The notes beneath the pieces were generated by a model. The model was not told where the DNA came from and did no database searches. It saw only the letters and a list, made by a program, of their open reading frames with translations. DNA of 64,000 nt from an uncultured Luteimonas sp. Lineage in GTDB: Bacteria > Pseudomonadota > Gammaproteobacteria > Xanthomonadales > Xanthomonadaceae. The position numbers and the translations under genes were made by a program. Each line of letters opens with the position of its first letter. The first letter of the stretch is position 1. The stretch is taken from assembly GCA_934541015.1 (NCBI GenBank), contig CAKTDC010000010.1, positions 25,643 through 89,642 on the forward strand, read 5' to 3'. Shown piece by piece: positions 44,518-57,397 of the stretch.

Positions 44518-44936
44518 CGGGCGTGGGGATCCGGAAAGGCAGCTCACCAGAATGGAGCGCAGGGGCGGATGAATCAAGCCGCCGGTTCGCTGCCCGCCCG
44601 GGAGCCCGGTTGATGAAATGGGTCCTTTCGCCAGGGCCCTGGGAAGGACGCCGCGCCCTGCCGGCGGGGGATCGCTCTTCGCCCGGTCAGTCCCGCTCCG
44701 CGGTCCGCAAGCCCTGATCCGGCTCTGACCGGCTTTGCCGATTCATCCGGACGCGGGCAGAGCTTTGGCGGCGTTCCCAACCCCGGCCTTCCCCGCGGGC
44801 GGGCAGCGGGGAGGAGGCAGGGGCGGCAAGCGGGGACAGCATCACGCTTTGCGCCCCTGGCGGCCTCCGATTGCGCCGGATCAATGCCCGTTCCGCGCGG
44901 AAAGCCGAGCCTTGGCGACTTTTCCGGGAGCCCCCA
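44518..44936. other. Divergent intergenic region, no gene seen
   Basis: About 420 bp between parE (-) and the globin gene (+). No ORF here has a ribosome site with family similarity. It should contain both promoters. I see no sequence I can assign. Confidence 0.45.
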
Positions 44937-45350
44937 ATGTCAGACGACTACCAGGACCTGCAGCAGAGCTACGGCCGCTGCCTGCGCGACAAGCGCTTCA
45001 TCGAACGTTTCTACGAGGTGTTCATGGTCAGCCATCCGGCCATCGCGCCCCTGTTCGCCACCACCGACATGGGCCGCCAGCGGCTGGCCCTGCGCCGCGG
45101 CATCAGCGTGGCCATCTTCCACGCCGCCTCCAGCCCCCTGGCCGAGCGCGCCACCCGGGAAATGGCCCAGGTCCACAGCATGAAGGGCCGCTGCCCGGTG
45201 GATCCGGCCCTGTACCCGTACTGGATCGACAGCCTGCTGGCGGTCATCGCCGAAACCGATCCGGAGGCCGACGAGGTCCTGCTCGGGCGCTGGCGGCGGG
45301 CCATGGCCGTGGTCTGCGCCACTTTCACCCGCAGCTACGCCGCCGCCTGA
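44937..45350 (+). CDS. Single-domain globin-like protein
   Basis: 137 aa from ATG 44937 (GGGAG upstream). The globin pattern is RFYEVFMVSHPAIAPLF, then a conserved His in EMAQVHSMKG that fits the proximal haem ligand, and a last helix ending FTRSYAAA. Such bacterial globins bind O2 or NO; the function here is not defined. It precedes pyrG by 90 bp. Confidence 0.8.
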   Translation: MSDDYQDLQQSYGRCLRDKRFIERFYEVFMVSHPAIAPLFATTDMGRQRLALRRGISVAIFHAASSPLAERATREMAQVHSMKGRCPVDPALYPYWIDSLLAVIAETDPEADEVLLGRWRRAMAVVCATFTRSYAAA

Positions 45351-49261
<3,911 letters not shown>

Positions 49262-49280
49262 GCCCGGGCGGAACGCGGCG

Positions 49281-49604
49281 GTGCGCGGACTGCGGATCAT
49301 CCTGCTGCTGCTGGTAATGCTGCTGGGATGGCTGCAGTACCGGCTGTGGCTGGGCGGCGGCGGCAACCGCAGCGTCGAGGTGCTGCAGCAGCGCGTGGAT
49401 GCGCAGCACCGGCAGAACGAAGGGCTGCAGCAGCGCAACGACGCGCTGCGTGCCGAGGTGGCCGACCTCAAGTCCGGAGAGGCCGCGCTGGAGGAGCGCG
49501 CGCGCAGCGAGCTGGGCATGATCCGGCCCGGCGAAACCTTCTACCGCGTGGTCGACGACGAGCGCGCGGCCGACGATCCGCCGTCGACGGAGCCTGCACG
49601 GTGA
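49281..49604 (+). CDS. ftsB: Cell division protein FtsB
   Basis: 107 aa from GTG 49281. A single N-terminal membrane helix ([18 protein letters not shown]) is followed by a periplasmic coiled coil ([20 protein letters not shown]) and the conserved [19 protein letters not shown]. It bridges FtsL and FtsQ in the divisome. Position between eno and ispD is the standard one, and the stop overlaps ispD (GTGA). Confidence 0.94.
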   Translation: MRGLRIILLLLVMLLGWLQYRLWLGGGGNRSVEVLQQRVDAQHRQNEGLQQRNDALRAEVADLKSGEAALEERARSELGMIRPGETFYRVVDDERAADDPPSTEPAR

Positions 49605-50326
49605 GCCCGGACCAGGCCCGCGGCGGAATCTGGGCGATCGTTCCGGCGGCCGGCAGCGGCACGCGCTTCGGTGGCGAGGTGCCCAAGCAGTACCTGCCCG
49701 TGGCCGGCCGCCCGCTGCTGGCGCATACGCTCGACGCCCTGCTGCGGCCGCACGGCATCGCCGGCGCGGTGGTGGTGCTGGCGGCGGACGATCCGCGCTG
49801 GCCCGGCTGGAGCGAAGCGCACGGCAAGCCGGTCCTGACCTGCGTCGGTGGCAGCACCCGCGCCGACTCGGTGCTCGCCGGCCTGTCCGCGCTGCCGGCC
49901 GCCGTGCGCGAGGACGAGTTCGTGCTGGTCCACGACGCGGCGCGCCCCAACCTGCATCCGGGCGACCTCCACGCCCTGCTCGAACGTGGCCGCGCCGATC
50001 CGGTGGGCGCGATCCTGGCCGCGCCGGTGCGCGACACGCTCAAGCGCGCCGGCGACGACGGCGGCATCGACCGCAGCGAGCCACGCGAACGCCTCTGGCG
50101 CGCCCTGACGCCACAGCTGTTCCGCCGCCTGCAGCTGGCGCGGGCGCTGGAATCGGCCCGCGCCGCCGGCGTGGCCGTGACCGACGAGTCCATGGCCATG
50201 GAGCGCCAGGGGCTGCGGCCGCTGCTGATCGAAGGCCGCGAGGACAACATCAAGGTCACGACCGCCGCGGACCTTGGCTACTTCGCCTACCTGGTGGAGC
50301 AGCGGGAGTCCGCGCCCGGGGGCTGA
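49601..50326 (+). CDS. ispD: MEP cytidylyltransferase
   Basis: 241 aa from GTG 49601. It adds CMP to 2-C-methyl-D-erythritol 4-phosphate in isoprenoid synthesis. Motifs are [11 protein letters not shown] (nucleotide binding), [21 protein letters not shown] and [12 protein letters not shown]. It is coupled to ftsB and followed by ispF 95 bp later. Confidence 0.95.
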   Translation: MSPDQARGGIWAIVPAAGSGTRFGGEVPKQYLPVAGRPLLAHTLDALLRPHGIAGAVVVLAADDPRWPGWSEAHGKPVLTCVGGSTRADSVLAGLSALPAAVREDEFVLVHDAARPNLHPGDLHALLERGRADPVGAILAAPVRDTLKRAGDDGGIDRSEPRERLWRALTPQLFRRLQLARALESARAAGVAVTDESMAMERQGLRPLLIEGREDNIKVTTAADLGYFAYLVEQRESAPGG

Positions 50327-50421
50327 AGGCGGCGGCGCGGCGCGTGGCCGCACCAGGCCGTGCCCGCATCGTTGCGCGCGGCGGGCGATAATCCGCGCTT
50401 TCCGGTTCCCGGCGCTCCGAC

Positions 50422-50904
50422 ATGATCCGCATCGGCCAAGGCTACGACGTCCACGCGTTCACCGACGGCGACCACGTCACCATCGGCGGCGTGCGCATCC
50501 CGCACGAGCGCGGCCTGCTGGCGCACAGCGATGGCGATGTCGCGCTGCACGCGCTGTGCGACGCCATGCTCGGGGCGCTGGCGCTGGGCGACATCGGCGT
50601 GCATTTCCCGCCCTCGGACGAGCGCTGGAAGGGCGCCGACAGCCGGGTCCTGCTGCGCCACTGCGATGCGCTGCTGCGCGCGCGCGGCTGGGAGACCGGC
50701 AATGCCGACATCACCATCGTCTGCGAGCGGCCGAAGATCGGTCCGCATGCGCAGGCGATGCGCGAAACGATCGCCGCCGACCTCGCCGTTGCGCCGGACC
50801 GGATCAGCATCAAGGCCACCACCAGCGAGCGCATGGGCTTCGTCGGCCGCGGCGAAGGCATCGTCGCGATGGCGGTGTGCCTGCTCGTGCGCGCGTCGGG
50901 CTGA
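50422..50904 (+). CDS. ispF: MECDP synthase
   Basis: 160 aa. It cyclises CDP-ME 2-phosphate to ME-2,4-cyclodiphosphate. Metal ligands are in GYDVHAF (Asp9, His11) and [18 protein letters not shown] (His). The ending [17 protein letters not shown] is typical. The ispD-ispF neighbourhood is conserved. Confidence 0.96.
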   Translation: MIRIGQGYDVHAFTDGDHVTIGGVRIPHERGLLAHSDGDVALHALCDAMLGALALGDIGVHFPPSDERWKGADSRVLLRHCDALLRARGWETGNADITIVCERPKIGPHAQAMRETIAADLAVAPDRISIKATTSERMGFVGRGEGIVAMAVCLLVRASG

Positions 50905-51006
50905 GGCCGTGGCGCTGTCGCCAGCGGCGAGCCGGTGCGGCGCGGAGCCCGGTCTGGCGCGCGTGCGCCGCCGAGCGGCGCACGCCGCGGCGGCGGAGGC
51001 GGCGAC

Positions 51007-52056
51007 ATGAGCCTGCCGCGCGCGCACGGCGCTCCCGCGCTGCGCGCGCGGATCCGCAGCGCCGACGAGGACTTCGTGGTCGAGGAACTCGACGGCTTCA
51101 CCGCCAGCGGCAGCGGCGAACACCTGCTGCTGACGGTGGAAAAGCGCGGCATCACCACCGCCGCGGCCGCCGGCCGGATCGCGCGCTGGGCGGGCGTGCC
51201 GGCGTCGGCCATCGGCCATGCCGGGCTGAAGGACCGCTACGCCGTGGCCACCCAGCGCTTCAGCGTCTGGCTGCCGAAGCGGCAGGCGCCGGACACCGCG
51301 CCGCTGGAGGACGAGTCGCTGCGCGTGCGCCACAGCGAATGGCACGCGCGCAAGCTGCCGCGCGGCGCGCTGGCCGGGAACCGCTTCGCGCTGACCCTGC
51401 GCGAGGTCTCCGGCGACCGGGACGCCATCGGCGAGCGGCTGGCCGCGATCGCCGCCCGCGGCGTGCCCAACTACTTCGGCGAGCAGCGCTTCGGCCGCGA
51501 GGGCGACAATGTCGCCGCGGCGCTGAAGATGTTCGCCGGCCGCCGGGTGCGCCGGGAGCAGCGCTCCCTGCTGCTGTCGGCCGCGCGCTCGGAACTGTTC
51601 AACCGCGTGCTCGCCCGCCGCGTGGCCGACGGCAGCTGGGACAGCGCGCTGGACGGCGAGGTCTGGATGCTCGACGGCAGCCGCAGCGTGTTCGGCCCGC
51701 AGCCCTTCGACGCGGCCCTGGCCGGGCGGCTGGCGTCCTTCGACATCCACCCCAGCGCACCGCTGTGGGGCGCGGGTGCGCTGCGCAGCGAAGGCGCCTG
51801 CCGGGCGCTGGAGGAATCGGTGCTGGCGCAGGCCGACGCTCCCGCGCTGCGGGCGGGGCTCGAAGCCGCCGGGCTGCGCCAGGAGCGGCGTGCGAACCGG
51901 CTGCGGCCCGCCGACCTGGCGTGGGAATGGTGCGGGGACGACCTCCTGCGCATCCGGTTTTCCCTGCCTCCGGGCGCCTACGCCACGGCCGTTCTTGCCG
52001 GACTTGGCGAGGTGGCTGACGTTCGCCGCGGCGATTCCTGCCGTTCGTCGGAATAA
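51007..52056 (+). CDS. truD: tRNA pseudouridine(13) synthase
   Basis: 349 aa from ATG 51007 with GGAGG upstream. It modifies U13 in tRNA-Glu. The catalytic Asp76 is in [10 protein letters not shown]; other blocks are [21 protein letters not shown] and the TRUD insertion. Position after ispF matches related genomes (ispF-truD-surE-pcm). Confidence 0.95.
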   Translation: MSLPRAHGAPALRARIRSADEDFVVEELDGFTASGSGEHLLLTVEKRGITTAAAAGRIARWAGVPASAIGHAGLKDRYAVATQRFSVWLPKRQAPDTAPLEDESLRVRHSEWHARKLPRGALAGNRFALTLREVSGDRDAIGERLAAIAARGVPNYFGEQRFGREGDNVAAALKMFAGRRVRREQRSLLLSAARSELFNRVLARRVADGSWDSALDGEVWMLDGSRSVFGPQPFDAALAGRLASFDIHPSAPLWGAGALRSEGACRALEESVLAQADAPALRAGLEAAGLRQERRANRLRPADLAWEWCGDDLLRIRFSLPPGAYATAVLAGLGEVADVRRGDSCRSSE

Positions 52057-52146
52057 TCCCGCGGGCACTGGCGGTCCGCCGTGCGCCGGTGTATGACCGC
52101 AGTGAGCGCCCCGCAGTGCGCTGGGGCGCCGTAGCGGAGGCGTGTC

Positions 52147-52395
52147 ATGAACGCATTGCTTCGACTGGTTCCGCTGGGAATCGTGGCGGTCGTTGCCACC
52201 GGCTGTGCGAGCAGCCACCGGCTCGCCGACGCTCCCCGGCCCGCGCAGCCCCCGGCCACCGCCGCCGGGAGCGACATACAGACAGATGCCGTTTACGTCG
52301 CCACGGTCGAATACATCGCACGTCGGCGCGGCGTTGAAGTGGTCTGGGTGAACCCGCCGCTCAAGCGGACGCGCGCGGCCGATACCCAGGAGTAA
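52147..52395 (+). CDS. Small lipoprotein of unknown function
   Basis: 82 aa; GGAGG lies 9 nt before ATG 52147. The signal peptide ends in the lipobox ATGC (Cys20). The mature part is a Pro/Ala linker and a short domain VYVATVEYIARRRGVEVVWVNPP. No family recognised. Confidence 0.75.
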   Translation: MNALLRLVPLGIVAVVATGCASSHRLADAPRPAQPPATAAGSDIQTDAVYVATVEYIARRRGVEVVWVNPPLKRTRAADTQE

Positions 52396-52494
52396 CGGCG
52401 CCGTTCCGCGGGGTCATCCCTCTTCCCGCGCTGTGGGGCGGAGGCACGGGCGCTCATGCGCCTGCATCCGGGCCGCGGTTCTCCCCATCGCGGA

Positions 52495-53031
52495 TCAACG
52501 CCCCCGCAGCAGCACCAGCACCGCGCCCGTCCCGCCCTGGGCCGCCGGCGCCGAGTGGAACGCCAGCACGTCGCCGCGCTGGCGCAGCAGCCGGTCCACC
52601 AGGTTCTTCAGGACCGGCAGGCCCTCCGAGTTCATGCCCTTGCCGTGCACGATCCGCACGCAGCCCATCCCCGCGTCGCCGGCCTCGCGCAGGAACTGCC
52701 GCAGCAGCCCGCGCGCCTGCGCCGTGGTCGCGCGGTGCAGGTCCAGCTCGTCCTGCGCCGCGTACTGGCCGCGCGCCAGCCGCCTGAACGTCGCCGGCGA
52801 CACGCTGTCGCGGCGGTAGCGCAGGCTGTCGCCCGCCATCAGCGCCGGCCCCGCGTCGAGCATGCGGTGGAAATCGTCCAGCGCGTCCTCATGGTCGCGC
52901 TGCGCCATCCGCGGAACCGGCGCAGGCCGCGGCGCGGCCGGCGGGGGCGGCGTCGGCGGCAGTTCGCGCACCGGGCCGATCGCCTCGCGGAACAGATTCG
53001 CGTCGTCGTCCGGGCTGCCTTTTCCGCTCAT
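52495..53031 (-). CDS. Smr-domain protein (SmrA-like)
   Basis: 178 aa. A Pro-rich N-terminus is followed by an Smr domain (about 88-178) with LDLHRATTAQARGLL (the LDLH motif) and VRIVHGKGMNSEG (the HGKG motif). Smr domains are nicking or RNA endonuclease-like. It faces opposite to the surrounding truD-surE genes. Confidence 0.88.
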   Translation of the reverse strand: MSGKGSPDDDANLFREAIGPVRELPPTPPPPAAPRPAPVPRMAQRDHEDALDDFHRMLDAGPALMAGDSLRYRRDSVSPATFRRLARGQYAAQDELDLHRATTAQARGLLRQFLREAGDAGMGCVRIVHGKGMNSEGLPVLKNLVDRLLRQRGDVLAFHSAPAAQGGTGAVLVLLRGR

Positions 53032-53122
53032 GGCGCAAGACTAGCGCGTCGCGCGCCGGGCCGCCGAGGTGGCGCATCCGGTATCATGAAGGCTTCATCG
53101 CGGAGGGCGGAAGCAGAGGTTC

Positions 53123-53905
53123 ATGCGCGTACTGGTCAGCAACGATGACGGCGTCGATGCCCCCGGCATCCGCATCCTGGCGCAGGGTCTGCGCGATGCC
53201 GGCCACGAGGTGCTGATCGTCGCCCCCGACCGCGACCGCTCCGGCGCCAGCAACTCGCTGACCCTGGACATGCCGCTGCGCGTGCAGCAGCTGGAGGACG
53301 AAGTCTGGCGCGTGTACGGCACGCCCACCGACTGCGTCCACGTCGCCATCACCGGCATGCTGGAGCTGGAGCCGGACATCGTGGTGTCCGGGATCAACAA
53401 CACCGCCAACCTCGGCGACGACGTGATCTATTCGGGCACCGTCGCCGCGGCGATGGAAGGCCGCTTCCTCGGCCTGCCGGCGGTGGCGATGTCGCTGGCC
53501 ACCGTCAACCACGACGGCCGCTATTACGAAACCGCCGCGCGCGCCGCGGTGGAGATCGTCGAGCGGCTCAGGGCCGACCCGCTGTCCGGCGACACCATCC
53601 TCAACGTCAACGTGCCCGACCGCCCCTGGAGCGAGATCGCCGGCTTCGAGGTCACCCGCCTGGGCAACCGCCACCGCGCCGAGCCGTGCACCAGGCAGCA
53701 GGATCCGCGCGGCCGCACCTGGTGGTGGATCGGCGCCGCCGGCCCGGAGATGGACGCCGGCCCCGGCACCGATTTCCACGCCGTGCGCTTCGGCAACATC
53801 TCGATCACCCCGATCCACGTCGACCTCACCCGCTACCAGGCCCTGGAGCAGGTGTCGAGCTGGGTCGGCAGCCTTGCCGAGGAGCTCCGGGAGCAGCGGC
53901 CGTGA
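53123..53905 (+). CDS. surE: 5'/3'-nucleotidase SurE
   Basis: 260 aa. It is a metal-dependent survival-protein phosphatase for nucleoside monophosphates. The N-terminus [15 protein letters not shown] holds the metal-binding Asp8-Asp9 and SGASNSLTL the conserved Ser/Asn. [20 protein letters not shown] is intact. It overlaps pcm by 4 bp. Confidence 0.96.
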   Translation: MRVLVSNDDGVDAPGIRILAQGLRDAGHEVLIVAPDRDRSGASNSLTLDMPLRVQQLEDEVWRVYGTPTDCVHVAITGMLELEPDIVVSGINNTANLGDDVIYSGTVAAAMEGRFLGLPAVAMSLATVNHDGRYYETAARAAVEIVERLRADPLSGDTILNVNVPDRPWSEIAGFEVTRLGNRHRAEPCTRQQDPRGRTWWWIGAAGPEMDAGPGTDFHAVRFGNISITPIHVDLTRYQALEQVSSWVGSLAEELREQRP

Positions 53906-54585
53906 CCCCGCGGCTGCGCCTGCAGCCCGAGGCGATCGGCGTGGGCATGACCTCGCAGCGCGTGCGCGACCGCCTGATCGAGCGCCTGCGCGAGAACGGC
54001 ATCCGCAACGAGCGCGTGCTCAACGCGATCCGCACCGTCCCGCGCCACCTGTTCGTCGATGAAGCCCTGGCCACGCGCGCCTACGAGGACACCGCGCTGC
54101 CCATCGGCCACGGCCAGACCATTTCCCAGCCCTGGGTGGTGGCGCGGATGACCGAGGCGCTGTTCGAGGACGGGCGGCAGCCGGCGAAGGTGCTGGAAGT
54201 GGGCACCGGCTCCGGCTACCAGGCCACCATCCTCGCCGCGCTGGGCATCGAGGTGTTCACCGTCGAGCGCATCGGCGACCTGCTGCGCACGGCGCGCAAG
54301 CGCTTCCGCTCGCTCGGGCTCAGCGTGCGCAGCAAACACGACGACGGCCGCATCGGCTGGCCCGAACACGCGCCCTATGACGGCATCCTGGTCACCGCGG
54401 GCGCGCCGGAACTGGTGGAGGCGCTCGCCGACCAGCTCGCGCCCGGCGGAACCCTGGTCGCCCCGGTCGGCTCCGGCAACGCCCAGCGCCTGCTGATGCT
54501 GCGCCGGGATGCCGACGGCAGCCTGCAGCAGCAGGACCTGGCGCAGGTGGTGTTCGTGCCGCTGCTGTCGGGCCTGGTGGACTGA
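53902..54585 (+). CDS. pcm: Protein-L-isoaspartate O-methyltransferase
   Basis: 227 aa from GTG 53902. It repairs isoaspartyl residues using AdoMet. Motifs are [32 protein letters not shown] split across the substrate loop, [16 protein letters not shown] (AdoMet site) and ILVTAGAPE. It is co-translated with surE. Confidence 0.95.
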   Translation: MTPRLRLQPEAIGVGMTSQRVRDRLIERLRENGIRNERVLNAIRTVPRHLFVDEALATRAYEDTALPIGHGQTISQPWVVARMTEALFEDGRQPAKVLEVGTGSGYQATILAALGIEVFTVERIGDLLRTARKRFRSLGLSVRSKHDDGRIGWPEHAPYDGILVTAGAPELVEALADQLAPGGTLVAPVGSGNAQRLLMLRRDADGSLQQQDLAQVVFVPLLSGLVD

Positions 54586-54589
54586 GCGC

Positions 54590-55255
54590 ATGAGCGGAGC
54601 CCGGGCCGGCGATACGGCCGACGACTACCAGGACCTGTCGCTGGGCGAACAGCTGGCGCTGGTCATCGAGCGGCTGCCGCCCGATCAGCTGTCGCTGGCC
54701 CGGCTGCTGGAGATCTTCGGCGACGAGGGCCTGCTGCTGCTGACCATGCTGCTGACCCTGGTGTTCCTGATCCCGGTGTCGATCCCGGGCGTGAGCACGG
54801 TGTTCGGATTCGCGATCCTGCTCGTCGGCGTGAGCCGCGTGCTGGGGCGGCCGTTCTGGCTGCCGCGCCGGCTGCGCGAGCGCTTGCTGCCGGCCGAGCG
54901 GCTGCGCCCGGCCCTGGCCGGCGGGCTCAAGTGGGTGCGGCGCATGGAGAAGGTCAGCCGGCCGCGCCGGCTGCGCTGGTGCGTCGACGGCGCCGGCATG
55001 GGCCTGGTCAACAACCTCGCCTTCGTGTTCGCCGCGCTGCTGCTGATGATGCCGTTCGGATTCGTTCCGTTCAGCAACACTTTGCCAGCCTTGGCACTGC
55101 TGTTCTACGCCGCAGGCTTCATCCACCGCGATGGCGGCGCGGTGCTGCTGGGGCATGGCTTCGCCATCGGGACCACCGTCTACTTCTCGGTGCTCATCGG
55201 CGGCGGTGGCATGGTGACCATGGAAGTGTTCAAACGCATGCAGGGGGCAGGGTGA
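54590..55255 (+). CDS. ExoD-family membrane protein
   Basis: 221 aa with several transmembrane helices (LLLLTMLLTLVFLIPVSIPGVSTVFGFAILL, FVFAALLLMMPFGFVPFSN, ALALLFYAAGF). It matches the ExoD family, linked in rhizobia to exopolysaccharide synthesis. The exact role is unknown. It sits where other Xanthomonadaceae carry a small membrane gene between pcm and nlpD, 4 bp after the pcm stop. Confidence 0.82.
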   Translation: MSGARAGDTADDYQDLSLGEQLALVIERLPPDQLSLARLLEIFGDEGLLLLTMLLTLVFLIPVSIPGVSTVFGFAILLVGVSRVLGRPFWLPRRLRERLLPAERLRPALAGGLKWVRRMEKVSRPRRLRWCVDGAGMGLVNNLAFVFAALLLMMPFGFVPFSNTLPALALLFYAAGFIHRDGGAVLLGHGFAIGTTVYFSVLIGGGGMVTMEVFKRMQGAG

Positions 55256-55259
55256 CCCG

Positions 55260-56090
55260 GTGTCGATGACCAGGGCGCTGAACGTGGCGCGGATGGCCTG
55301 TCCGCTGCCGATGCGGCTGCTGGCGCTGATCGCGCTGGCGCTGCTGCTTGCCGCCTGCGGCAGCAGCCGCGTGGTGCGCACCGCCGGGTCGTCGGCAGCG
55401 CCCGTGCCCAGGGTGTCCGCGCCCAAGCCCGGCGCCAGCGTGGTGGTCAAGCGCGGCGACACCCTGTACCGGCTTGCGGTCAACAACGGCATCAGCCCGA
55501 TGGACCTGGCGCTGTGGAACGGCATCTCGGCGCCGTACACCATCTACCCGGGCCAGCGGCTGCGGCTCTATCCGTCGTCCGCCGGCGGAACCGCATCGCG
55601 CCCCGCCGCCACCGCAGGCGCATCGGCGCCGCGCACTCCCGCGGGCACCGCGCAGCGTCCGCCCGTGCGCCCCACCCAGGCCCCGCCGCAGCCGGCCACG
55701 CCGCCGCCCGCCGCCAGCAGCATCGCCTGGCGCTGGCCCACCGATGGCCAGATCCTCAACCGCTACGTGGCCGGCGATCCCACCCGCCAGGGCATCGACA
55801 TCACCGGCGCCGCCGGCCAGCCGGTGCGCAGCGCCGCCGACGGCGTCGTGGTGTATTCGGGCTCGGGGCTGGTGGGCTACGGCGAACTGGTGATCGTCAA
55901 GCACGACGAGCAGTGGCTCTCGGCCTACGGCCACAACCGTGCCCGCCTGGTCAACGAGGGCGAGCGCGTGCGCAGCGGCCAGCAGATCGCCGAAATGGGC
56001 CGCACCGGCGCCGCGCGCGATATGCTGCACTTCGAGATCCGCTTCAACGGCAAGCCGGTGGATCCTTTGGCGTACCTCCCCGGGCGCTGA
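55260..56090 (+). CDS. nlpD: NlpD-like LysM/M23 lipoprotein, degenerate peptidase
   Basis: 276 aa from GTG 55260 (ATG 55266 is an alternative). Lipobox LAAC; LysM (VVVKRGDTLYRLAVNNG, LWNGI, IYPGQRLRLYP); a Pro-rich linker; then an M23/LytM domain. The first zinc motif reads RQGIDI where HxGxD would be expected, and the last HFE in place of HxH. As in NlpD/EnvC, it is probably an activator of cell-wall amidases rather than an enzyme. rpoS, the usual next gene, is not found downstream. Confidence 0.9.
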   Translation: MSMTRALNVARMACPLPMRLLALIALALLLAACGSSRVVRTAGSSAAPVPRVSAPKPGASVVVKRGDTLYRLAVNNGISPMDLALWNGISAPYTIYPGQRLRLYPSSAGGTASRPAATAGASAPRTPAGTAQRPPVRPTQAPPQPATPPPAASSIAWRWPTDGQILNRYVAGDPTRQGIDITGAAGQPVRSAADGVVVYSGSGLVGYGELVIVKHDEQWLSAYGHNRARLVNEGERVRSGQQIAEMGRTGAARDMLHFEIRFNGKPVDPLAYLPGR

Positions 56091-56123
56091 GTGCGCGGGC
56101 GGAGGCATTCACATGGAGGGGTC

Positions 56124-56513
56124 ATGCTAGAGCCGGGCAACTTCGAACAAGGCGAAGCCTGGGTCGTGTTCCAGCTCAACGATGCCCCGGTGCGCACGGC
56201 GCAGGATGGCGATTTCAACTGCATCGCGCTCATGGACGCCGCCAGCGGGCACATCTTCGGAACAATGGCCGTCGCCGTCGCCCAGGGCGAGCCGTCCGCA
56301 TTCGAGGTGCGGAGGTTGTTCGATTCCTGCTTGGAGGGCGGCGCGCAGGTCCCGTCCACCCTCCTGATCCCGAAAGGACAGTTCGGCACGGCCCTCCCGG
56401 CCGAGGCCGAACGGCGCGGGATCACGGCCGCCCATGTCCATGAGGCCAATCTTGCGGGCCTGACCTCGCCGGCAACCCAGAGCTTCCGCGAGCACGTGCA
56501 GCGGGCCGGATAG
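56124..56513 (+). CDS. Conserved hypothetical protein
   Basis: 129 aa from ATG 56124 with GGAGGG upstream. It is a compact soluble domain (EAWVVFQLNDAPVRTAQDG ... GHIFGTMAVAV ... LLIPKGQFGTALPAEAERRG) with no catalytic motif I recognise. It is the last gene with host-like GC; the integron cassette array begins about 240 bp later. Confidence 0.7.
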   Translation: MLEPGNFEQGEAWVVFQLNDAPVRTAQDGDFNCIALMDAASGHIFGTMAVAVAQGEPSAFEVRRLFDSCLEGGAQVPSTLLIPKGQFGTALPAEAERRGITAAHVHEANLAGLTSPATQSFREHVQRAG

Positions 56514-56748
56514 GATCCGGCTGCCCGTGCAGCATGGACGCGCCCCCTGGTTTGTCCGGAAGGCCGTTATCACCCCGATTTTGCGGTGATAAGACATACC
56601 GCCTCGATTCGTGAGGTTCCGGCATCTATTCTTATCCCTGGTGGCATGCCGTGGGCATCGGGCAACCTATTGATCGGTGTCAGATTTTTCTGATTGACTC
56701 GCGTCTGCCGCGGCTGAATACTGGCCGTTACCACCCCACTTCTGGGAT
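56514..56748. other. Array leader: no integrase gene, direct repeat and hairpin
   Basis: About 235 bp where an integron integrase and its promoter would normally be. No intI-like ORF is present on either strand. It contains a 26-bp palindrome (TTATCACC, 10-nt loop, GGTGATAA; 56567-56592) and a 15-bp direct repeat, GGCCGTTATCACCCC (56562-56576) and GGCCGTTACCACCCC (56723-56737), with one mismatch. The GTTAY core in the repeat recalls the integrase-binding direct repeats of attI1, but the spacing is much wider. GC falls sharply here. Confidence 0.6.
56694..56722 (+). promoter_or_regulatory. Possible cassette promoter (Pc-like)
   Basis: TTGACT (56694-56699), a 17-bp spacer and AATACT (56717-56722) form a plausible sigma-70 promoter directed into the array, ending 36 bp before the attI-like junction. 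Five of six -35 bases and four of six -10 bases match consensus. It would drive the first cassettes. Confidence 0.5.
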
Positions 56749-56764
56749 CTAAAAGTAGTTAGAC
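56749..56764 (+). other. attI-like integron recombination site
   Basis: CTAAAAGTAGTTAGAC. CTAAAA (56749-56754), a 3-nt spacer and GTTAGAC (56758-56764) reproduce the core layout of attI1, in which CTAAAA precedes the GTTAGGC crossover box. Insertion occurs between G56758 and T56759, and cassette 1 starts there. TCTAA/TTAGA also form an inverted pair (56748-56752 and 56759-56763). Confidence 0.75.
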
Positions 56765-56770
56765 GATCAA

Positions 56771-57331
56771 ATGACCACTAAGCCGCTTGACAGACTAATG
56801 TTCGCCCAAGGAGGCACTTGCTTCTTTTGCAACATGCCCCTTCCAAAAGCAGACGCTAGTGTCGAGCATCTTGTTCCTTCCTCCCGCGCCGGAAGCAACA
56901 GCGATGACAATTGCGTTGCCTGCTGCAAAGCAGTCAATGCGCTCTTTGGCAGCATGTCGCTTAAAGAGAAGATTCGCGTTGTACTGAATCAGAACGGCAA
57001 GTTCATTTGTCCCAATGGCAATGGCAATGGCAATGGCAATGGCAATGGCAATGGCAATGGCAATGGCAAAGCACAGCCTCTGCCTGTTGCTCCGGCCAAA
57101 GTCGCTCCCGTTCCGCCAAAGATCGACAACTATGCAGTTGTCCTCGCAGACCTTAAGAAGCGCGGTGCTTCTCGCCCGAGGAAAGTCGAGACACTCAAAA
57201 GCACCATCCGTGCAACCGTCAAGAACGCAAAGAGTTCCATCACGGAATCGCAGCTGGAAACACTTATCAAACACTTGCAGGCCAACGGAAAGATCATAAT
57301 TGCTGACACAAAGGTCAGCTACTCGCTATGA
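56771..57331 (+). CDS. Cassette 1: HNH-type endonuclease-like protein with (Asn-Gly)9 repeat
   Basis: 186 aa; the ATG lies 6 nt after the junction box. Residues 1-60 look like a small HNH/zinc nuclease: CFFC (Cys17, Cys20), VEHLVPSSRAGS (His33) and NCVACCKAVN (Cys48-Cys52). A hinge of nine Asn-Gly pairs (82-99) encoded by a hexanucleotide repeat follows. The C-terminus (about 115-186) resembles a winged-helix or HTH DNA-binding domain (VVLADLKKRGASRPRKVETLKSTI). DNA cleavage in defence is plausible but unproven. Confidence 0.75.
   Translation: MTTKPLDRLMFAQGGTCFFCNMPLPKADASVEHLVPSSRAGSNSDDNCVACCKAVNALFGSMSLKEKIRVVLNQNGKFICPNGNGNGNGNGNGNGNGNGKAQPLPVAPAKVAPVPPKIDNYAVVLADLKKRGASRPRKVETLKSTIRATVKNAKSSITESQLETLIKHLQANGKIIIADTKVSYSL
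57014..57067 (+). repeat. Hexanucleotide repeat AATGGC x9 inside cassette 1 gene
   Basis: Nine perfect copies of AATGGC encode (Asn-Gly)9 between the two domains of the HNH protein. Because the unit is 6 bp, copy-number slippage changes linker length without breaking the frame. Confidence 0.95.
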
Positions 57332-57333
57332 TC

Positions 57334-57393
57334 GTCTAACAGTTCATTCAAGCCGACGCCGCTTCGCGGCGCGGCTTAATTCAAGTGTTAGCC
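57334..57393 (+). other. attC1 (60 bp)
   Basis: R'' GTCTAAC (57334-57340) and R' GTTAGCC (57387-57393) flank an imperfect palindrome, AAGCCGACGCCGC ... GCGGCGCGGCTT. It belongs to the short 60-bp class shared with attC2, attC4 and attC8. Confidence 0.95.
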
Positions 57394-57397
57394 CATC

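Noticed and set aside
56567..56592. Palindrome considered as a terminator or dif site
   Set aside because: There is no T tract after the stem, and the sequence does not match XerC/XerD half-sites. It is reported only as part of the array leader.
56127..56597. Minus-strand frame next to the array considered as a truncated integrase
   Set aside because: The translation has no tyrosine-recombinase motifs (no R...HxxR...Y pattern) and is antisense to the gene at 56124-56513.
56795..57274. Minus-strand frame with an Ala-Ile repeat
   Set aside because: It is the antisense reading of the AATGGC repeat in cassette 1. The plus frame has a proper cassette start and the HNH-like motif.
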